From positions 1 through 7,734 of the forward strand of contig JAHLWJ010000207.1 of the NCBI GenBank assembly GCA_019057975.1: 7,734 nucleotides of DNA, in the 5' to 3' direction. The notes under the pieces are model-generated. The model saw nothing but the letters and a program-made list of their open reading frames with translations. It was not told where the DNA came from and made no database searches. The translations under genes were made by a program, and so were the position numbers. Every line of letters begins with the position of its first letter. Position 1 is the first letter of the stretch. This DNA comes from Promethearchaeota archaeon (lineage in GTDB: Archaea; Asgardarchaeota; Lokiarchaeia; Sigynarchaeales; SOKP01). This document shows positions 1-4,405 of the stretch, piece by piece.

Positions 1-1
1 A

Positions 2-2278
2 GATAAAAAAATTCTTCTTGAAAAAAGAGAAGATATTGGCTCATCTTATAAAATTAATGTTTACAAGAATAAATTAAAATTTATGGAAGATAAAAAAATT
101 CCTCAAAAAGATATAAAGAATGTTCTTAATCACTTTTTTAATAAAAATAGAAATATCTCAAACAGAACAAAAAATTCAATTTCTAAAATCATTTATTCTC
201 ATAAAGCTAAAATCTTAATTTTAATTACTCATGTTGGCAAAGACATCATAGAAAATCGAGATAAATTAATTAAAGAATATGGCTGGTTCTTTTTCATAAT
301 AAAATCAGAAAAAGAAGAAACTCAACCTAAAAAGAGAAAATCTAAAAAAAAAGCTGAACTTAAAGCCGAAAGAACAATAAGTACAGAAGAATGTCATTAT
401 GATGATATCCAAATTCCTCTAAAACAAAAGGAACATATGAGGGCGTTATATCGCACAAAAGAGTATAACCATTATTTAAAACTGATCAAATCTAAAGAAG
501 TTCCTCAAATGTCTATAAGGGATGTTCTTGAAGATTTATTTTTCAAGGATAAGCTTGTTCCATCAGAAGAAAAAAAAGGAATTCGAAAAATAATCTATTA
601 CCAAAAAGAGAAAGTAATAGTCATTAAATCTCTTATCGGCGATAAAATGTATGAAAATTTAGAAAACTTGGTGATAAAGTATGGATGGTACTTCTACATT
701 ACAGGGGTTCCTGTAGGAAAAAGTGAACTGTGTATCGCAATAGATAAAATTGAAAAAGGTTTTTCTCAAGATTACTTTTCGAATATCTCGCTTGTCGAAG
801 AATCAAGCAATTCTAAGGATATTAGGGCGACTATCTATCCCATAGTCTTAAAACCTAATCATAATTGTCATATTTTAGGCTTAGGAAAATTAAATATTTT
901 ATTGGATTGTGGCCTTTCAGAGAAAGATGAAGAAAATGATATAGAGGGAGATTTCAGACATGTTGAAGATTATCTCCAAAATTTACCCGATTTTATCTTA
1001 GAACAAGAGAAATTAAGGCAAGATACTGCAACAGAAGAACCAAACGTGTCTAGTATAGGAAATTTTCCACGCAATCCTAAAATTGATGCAATCTTTATAT
1101 CGCATAGCCATTATGATCATATTTCTGGCCTCAAGGAACTAATTAAATTATATCCTGATATTCCTATTTTAAGTTCAAGAATTACTTTGGATTTATATCT
1201 CCTTCGAGATTCTAATTTCATTAAACAAGAAAACCATGATGACATCGAACAAGAAGAATACAGGAATATAGTTAAAAACATCATCTATGTTGAAAACGGT
1301 GATAAGATTGAGTTTAAAGAAAATAATTGTTTCCTTTCATTTTTCCATGCAGGTCACATGCCTGGGGCTCTGATGATGTTAGCAAAAGTAAATGATTTCA
1401 GGTTACTTTATACTGGAGATTACACATACCATGATATTACACCTTTTGCAGGAACACGACGGTTCTTAGAACAAATATCTCGCCCTATTGACTACTTGTT
1501 GATTGATGGTACCAGCGCTCAAGAAGACTTTGGCAATATATCTGATCAATTTCATAGCTTAATATTGTTCCTAGAGCAAAAAGCCGAATATGGAGATAAT
1601 TCTTTAATTGGAGCAGATCCCTCAAGTTTAGCAATATCATTTATGTTAACATTTTGGAGATATTTTAGAAAACTCCAAATAAGGCGTGATTACAAGAAAC
1701 GTCCCAATATCTATGTTGATATGATGGTCAGAAAAAATATTCAGGTTATAAATCATCGATACGAATATATTTATGGTCCAATTTCTCGTTTGATTAAAGA
1801 CAAAGCAAATCCTTTTAATAGTATAAAGTTTAGATGGTTTGATCATAATAGTCTAGATTTTTTACGTAAGAAAAATAATATTATCATCTCTCATCCCCCT
1901 GATCTTTCTTATGGTTTAATTAGGAATATTATTAATAGTGTAGGACGCAATCCACATAACTTTATTTTTCTTGCAGGATCGATTCATGAATCTCCCGGTG
2001 TAGAACTCATTGAAGGGGCAAAGGAAATAGAGTTTTCAGAGACATGGAAAATGCCATTTCGAGCATTTCTCCTCAATACATTTGCACCTCACATTAAAAT
2101 AAAGCTTCATGCGGATAAAAATCAATTGAGAGAAATGATTAAAATTCTTGAACCAAAGGAAGTCTGCTTCTTCCATCAATCTGCCAAAAAGTTAACAGAA
2201 GCTGTAGTATACGTTAAAGAACTAGGTGTTGAGAAAGTTTCATTACCAAAAAAGAGAATACTTTCGATTTTAAATTAA
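2..2278 (+). CDS. beta-CASP metallo-beta-lactamase-fold protein, CPSF/aCPSF1-like, 5'-truncated by window edge
   Basis: Probable zinc-dependent ribonuclease of the CPSF/RNase J beta-CASP group. Counting from the Met at position 83, I see motif 1 in ILLDCG (D275), motif 2 HSHYDH (341-346), motif 3 AGHMPG (H425), motif 4 YTGDY (D446), beta-CASP motif A in LLIDGTS (D475), motif B in LHAD (H676) and motif C in FFHQS (H698). All metal and catalytic positions are therefore retained, with the CASP insert at roughly 490-660. Before the nuclease lie two copies of a ~99-residue domain joined by a Lys-rich linker (76-110). The frame is open from position 2, and repeat homology runs upstream of the 83 ATG, which has no Shine-Dalgarno, so the gene starts outside the window. 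Known archaeal aCPSF1 carries two N-terminal KH domains at the same place; a divergent relative is my inference. It is too divergent to be confidently called aCPSF1 itself. Confidence 0.88.
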   Translation, partial: DKKILLEKREDIGSSYKINVYKNKLKFMEDKKIPQKDIKNVLNHFFNKNRNISNRTKNSISKIIYSHKAKILILITHVGKDIIENRDKLIKEYGWFFFIIKSEKEETQPKKRKSKKKAELKAERTISTEECHYDDIQIPLKQKEHMRALYRTKEYNHYLKLIKSKEVPQMSIRDVLEDLFFKDKLVPSEEKKGIRKIIYYQKEKVIVIKSLIGDKMYENLENLVIKYGWYFYITGVPVGKSELCIAIDKIEKGFSQDYFSNISLVEESSNSKDIRATIYPIVLKPNHNCHILGLGKLNILLDCGLSEKDEENDIEGDFRHVEDYLQNLPDFILEQEKLRQDTATEEPNVSSIGNFPRNPKIDAIFISHSHYDHISGLKELIKLYPDIPILSSRITLDLYLLRDSNFIKQENHDDIEQEEYRNIVKNIIYVENGDKIEFKENNCFLSFFHAGHMPGALMMLAKVNDFRLLYTGDYTYHDITPFAGTRRFLEQISRPIDYLLIDGTSAQEDFGNISDQFHSLILFLEQKAEYGDNSLIGADPSSLAISFMLTFWRYFRKLQIRRDYKKRPNIYVDMMVRKNIQVINHRYEYIYGPISRLIKDKANPFNSIKFRWFDHNSLDFLRKKNNIIISHPPDLSYGLIRNIINSVGRNPHNFIFLAGSIHESPGVELIEGAKEIEFSETWKMPFRAFLLNTFAPHIKIKLHADKNQLREMIKILEPKEVCFFHQSAKKLTEAVVYVKELGVEKVSLPKKRILSILN
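11..307 (+). repeat. Protein-level repeat, copy 1 (KH-like?)
   Basis: This is the first copy of a duplicated domain in the beta-CASP protein. It aligns without any gap to copy 2 at a constant offset of 134 codons (402 nt). From the IPQ/VPQ motif to the GWFF/GWYF motif, 24 of 67 residues are identical by my count. The similarity continues upstream of the ATG at position 83, including two Tyr, a Leu-Lys pair and a Glu. The predicted order is helix, two strands, helix, strand. A Gly followed by Lys-Asp (residues 52-54) sits where a KH domain would have GxxG, but the second Gly is missing. Confidence 0.85.
413..709 (+). repeat. Protein-level repeat, copy 2 (KH-like?)
   Basis: This is the second copy of the duplicated domain, residues 111-209 counted from the Met at position 83. 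It ends just before the nuclease domain with KYGWYFYITGVP. From memory, archaeal aCPSF1 has a comparable Gly-Trp plus strand at the end of its second KH domain, followed by a linker into the metallo-beta-lactamase fold. The GxxG loop is degenerate here (G186-D-K-M), so calling it a KH relative is an inference from order, length and the GW signature. Confidence 0.85.
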
Positions 2279-2279
2279 T

Positions 2280-2321
2280 ATAAGAAATAATGCATAAAAC
2301 TTTAAGTCAATAATTTCTTAT
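2280..2321 (+). other. AT-rich 9-bp inverted repeat between the nuclease gene and iscU
   Basis: ATAAGAAAT (2280-2288) and ATTTCTTAT (2313-2321) are perfect reverse complements separated by 24 nt. The structure begins two bases after the nuclease stop codon and ends 15 nt before the iscU Shine-Dalgarno. It could be a 3'-end processing or termination structure, or chance in such A+T-rich DNA. The loop contains a weak TATA-like stretch (ATAAAAC, 2294-2300) that could serve iscU. Confidence 0.25.
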
Positions 2322-2335
2322 TCATCATAGAATAA

Positions 2336-2341
2336 AGGTGA
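2336..2341 (+). promoter_or_regulatory. Shine-Dalgarno of iscU that decides its start
   Basis: AGGTGA matches the anti-Shine-Dalgarno core of 16S rRNA. It lies 5 nt before ATT 2347. For the ATG at 2365 the spacing would be 23 nt, far too long. This site therefore supports initiation at the ATT codon. Confidence 0.65.
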
Positions 2342-2346
2342 GTTAA

Positions 2347-2727
2347 ATTTATTCAGAAAAGGTTATGGAGCACTTCAAAAACCCACGAAACATGGGAGAA
2401 ATGAAAGATGCTGATTCCGTGGGGGAATTTGGTAACCCCATATGTGGGGATCTTATGTATATTTATATCAAAGTCAAAGAAGAAAATGGACAAGAGCTTA
2501 TAGATGATATATCTTTTCAGACATTCGGATGTGCTGCTGCAATTGCAACTTCCTCAATGATTACAGAATTGGCAAAGGGAAAAACATTAGAAGAAGCCTC
2601 TAACATTTCTCGAGATGATGTAGCTGAATCTTTGGATGGACTCCCCCCCATAAAACTGCATTGTAGCAATTTAGCTGCTGATGCTCTTAGAGATGCTATT
2701 AAAAAGTATCGAGAAAATAAAAAGTAA
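2347..2727 (+). CDS. iscU: IscU/NifU-type iron-sulfur cluster assembly scaffold, apparent ATT start
   Basis: Cytosolic scaffold on which a [2Fe-2S] or [4Fe-4S] cluster is built from cysteine-desulfurase sulfur before transfer to target proteins. Numbered from ATT 2347 (126 residues), the three ligand cysteines are C33 in NPICGD, C62 in FGCAAA and C106 in LHCS, with the conserved D35 and H105. LPPIK precedes the last Cys, matching the IscU LPPVK segment. There is no SufU-type insertion, so this is the IscU class. The first ATG (2365) gives a protein lacking the family's hallmark N-terminus; the upstream in-frame codons encode YSEKV, making YSEKVMEHFKNPRN, and only ATT 2347 separates them from an in-frame TAA at 2344-2346. 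No iscS, chaperone or regulator gene is visible nearby. It follows the nuclease gene by 68 nt and converges on the DUF4956 gene. Confidence 0.95.
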   Translation: MYSEKVMEHFKNPRNMGEMKDADSVGEFGNPICGDLMYIYIKVKEENGQELIDDISFQTFGCAAAIATSSMITELAKGKTLEEASNISRDDVAESLDGLPPIKLHCSNLAADALRDAIKKYRENKK

Positions 2728-2765
2728 CGAATTTCCTTTAGATCTCTTTATTTCTTATTGACATT
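2728..2765. terminator. Candidate bidirectional termination region between convergent genes
   Basis: The 38 nt between the iscU and DUF4956 stop codons are pyrimidine-rich on the plus strand, with short T clusters such as CTTTATTTCTTATTG. This would suit archaeal oligo-T termination for iscU. On the minus strand the nearest T-run is inside the iscU 3' end (TTACTTTTTATTTTC). There is no GC-rich hairpin. Support is positional and compositional only. Confidence 0.3.
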
Positions 2766-3527
2766 TTAAATCTCAACTGAATTGCTGCCATCAATAACTT
2801 TTATATTTGAAATATAAGCAATTTTTTGGACATCTGACAATAACTCAACTTTCGAGTCCAATTCTCTTGAAAACTCTTTGATCTTTTTGAACGAGAATAA
2901 TTTTGACTTTTGCTTAAAAGTGACAATAAAACTAATGCGATTTGTATTCTCATCTATAGAATCGATTCCCAACATTGTATAATACTTCAAATGGCGTACA
3001 AAGATCGGACTCAGTACTTGGGCATAATTTTTAGAAACGGGAAAATCAAGTTCTATAATATCTTGTGCTAAGCCTTTCTGTCCGAATCCTGTATAAGTCA
3101 TGAAATACATTAAGAAACAACCAACACAAGTAAGCATTATCCCTACTATATAAAACCGAGTTCCACAAGCCATTCCTACGGCCATTACAAAAAATATAAA
3201 ACCAACATCCCTTGTTTCTTTCAGAGCATTTCTGAATCGAACAATTGAAAGCGCACCTACTAATGTAAAAGCCCTTGCTATATCTGACCCTATGATTATC
3301 ATAATAATACTCACAATTACTCCTAATAATACTAAAGTCTGAGTGAAATTTTGGGAATAGGAGATGCTTCGATGAGTTCCTCTATATGTAATTCCAATGA
3401 GGAATGATAATATGATACTCCAAAAGAAGACTATTATAACGTCAGTCACTTCTATTAGGTCAATATTTGACCCTAACGTAAAAAAGGAATCTTCAATAAA
3501 TTTCTTAAAAAAATCATACAACCACAT
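2766..3527 (-). CDS. DUF4956 family integral membrane protein
   Basis: A 253-residue membrane protein of unknown biochemical role. Hydrophobic segments lie at about 25-47, 62-80, 107-122 and 124-145. Between the second and third lies the family signature SDIARAFTLVGALSIVRFRN (81-100), followed by KETRD and AVGMACG; I recognise DUF4956 from this block. Residues ~150-253 form a soluble, charged tail, probably cytosolic. DUF4956 genes are repeatedly found beside VTC-domain polyphosphate polymerases and CotH kinases, as here, which suggests a shared envelope function. The ATG at 3527 is the only plausible start: an in-frame TAA lies four codons upstream. No Shine-Dalgarno is visible, and a 103-nt gap separates it from the VTC gene, so it may be expressed from its own promoter or a short leader. 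Confidence 0.88.
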   Translation of the reverse strand: MWLYDFFKKFIEDSFFTLGSNIDLIEVTDVIIVFFWSIILSFLIGITYRGTHRSISYSQNFTQTLVLLGVIVSIIMIIIGSDIARAFTLVGALSIVRFRNALKETRDVGFIFFVMAVGMACGTRFYIVGIMLTCVGCFLMYFMTYTGFGQKGLAQDIIELDFPVSKNYAQVLSPIFVRHLKYYTMLGIDSIDENTNRISFIVTFKQKSKLFSFKKIKEFSRELDSKVELLSDVQKIAYISNIKVIDGSNSVEI

Positions 3528-3557
3528 AAATCTTGATTATTTTTAATATAAAAAAAG

Positions 3558-3570
3558 TTTATTATATAGG
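3558..3570 (-). promoter_or_regulatory. Possible archaeal TATA box for the DUF4956 gene
   Basis: Read on the minus strand, CCTATATAATAAA lies about 30-43 nt before the ATG at 3527. An archaeal start site ~25 nt downstream would give a very short leader, consistent with the missing Shine-Dalgarno. The rest of the 103-nt gap (3528-3630) is plain A+T-rich DNA. The base composition makes false TATA matches likely. Confidence 0.3.
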
Positions 3571-3630
3571 ATAATATTTGATTACGAGACTTAGTAACTT
3601 TGAATAATTGATGAAAATGAATAAATATAA

Positions 3631-4380
3631 TTATACTAATGCAAATGTCCTTGTTTTTTCTAAACCATTGGCAAATTTAGAAATTTTATATTGCAAACAA
3701 TTGTTTTTTTGAATAATCTTAATAGCCCAATTTGGAACAATATTGTTAAATTTTACTTCCATTATACAGATTCCTCGCGGAACTATAAATTTTGATCCAC
3801 TACCGAAATGAAGATCAAGGTTATAATTTCGTACCATTACATTCGTATCGAAAGTCAATCTAAACGTTCTCTCAATCTTTGAAAGGAATGCCTGCCTTTT
3901 ATAAGCAACAATGCACGCAGGTTTTAAATTATATTTTTTATAAAGAAACCAAATCTCTTTCAATGTATTCTTATCTTGAGCAGAAGCTTTTCCATAGAAA
4001 ATTTTAGCTTCTTTATGATTTCCATCTAAAATGTTTATTGCGCTTTCAAGAGGAACATAAATTCTACTCTTTGCCACGTTTTCATTAATTTTCTTTTTAA
4101 TTTCTATAAAAGCAAATTTCTCGTTGCTTCTATTGAAACTAGGATAATACCTAATCCTTAATTTTCGTCTTATTGCAATTCCATCCTTTTTTTCTAGAAA
4201 TGAGTGATGGAAATTTGAATCAAAGTATAAACTCCTTACTTCATAATCGTAATTATTCATAACATGAGGATCTAATCTCATAAAAGGACGAATATAATTT
4301 TTTAATCTATCACGTTCTTTTAAGGAGATTTGATATTTTATTTCAAATCGGTTGAAATATTTTTGAAATTTCTGGATTAT
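3631..4380 (-). CDS. VTC-domain polyphosphate polymerase-like protein, apparent ATA/ATC start
   Basis: Cytosolic protein of the VTC tunnel-fold family, whose characterised member Vtc4 makes polyphosphate from ATP. Numbered from ATA 4380 (249 residues), the basic tunnel residues are present: R11-F-E13-I-K15 on strand 1, KLRIR (K73, R75, R77), EIKKK (E93, K95), AKSR (K104, R106), YKRQAF (R162), FRLTFDTN (R174), MEVKF (E208, K210, including the metal-site Glu) and YKISKF (K232, K235). The set looks catalytically complete. The first ATG (4281) would remove strand 1 with RFEIKY. In-frame codons upstream encode NRFEIKYQISLKERDRL and continue to a TGA at 4383-4381 without ATG, GTG or TTG. ATA 4380 or ATC 4377 behind a GGTG is the simplest start; an indel in a nearby A-run is the alternative. 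It follows the CotH gene by about 25 nt, so the two are probably co-transcribed. Confidence 0.85.
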   Translation of the reverse strand: MIQKFQKYFNRFEIKYQISLKERDRLKNYIRPFMRLDPHVMNNYDYEVRSLYFDSNFHHSFLEKKDGIAIRRKLRIRYYPSFNRSNEKFAFIEIKKKINENVAKSRIYVPLESAINILDGNHKEAKIFYGKASAQDKNTLKEIWFLYKKYNLKPACIVAYKRQAFLSKIERTFRLTFDTNVMVRNYNLDLHFGSGSKFIVPRGICIMEVKFNNIVPNWAIKIIQKNNCLQYKISKFANGLEKTRTFALV

Positions 4381-4384
4381 TCAA

Positions 4385-4388
4385 CACC
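4385..4388 (-). promoter_or_regulatory. GGTG ribosome-binding site ahead of the VTC gene
   Basis: On the minus strand GGTG lies 4 nt before ATA 4380 and 7 nt before ATC 4377, but more than 100 nt before the first ATG at 4281. The same GGTG core precedes iscU. The match is short, so this supports an upstream start without settling which codon is used. Confidence 0.4.
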
Positions 4389-4405
4389 AATTCTTTTTTT
4401 AGATT

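Noticed and set aside
83..85. ATG as the start of the beta-CASP protein
   Set aside because: There is no Shine-Dalgarno, the frame is open upstream, and the repeat homology continues through and upstream of this Met, which aligns with an internal Ile of copy 2.
1646..1846. 66-codon ORF on the minus strand
   Set aside because: It lies wholly inside the beta-CASP domain of the nuclease gene on the opposite strand, and its product has no recognisable features; it is a shadow frame.
2338..2340. In-frame GTG as the iscU start
   Set aside because: It is followed after one codon by the in-frame TAA at 2344-2346, and it forms part of the ribosome-binding site.
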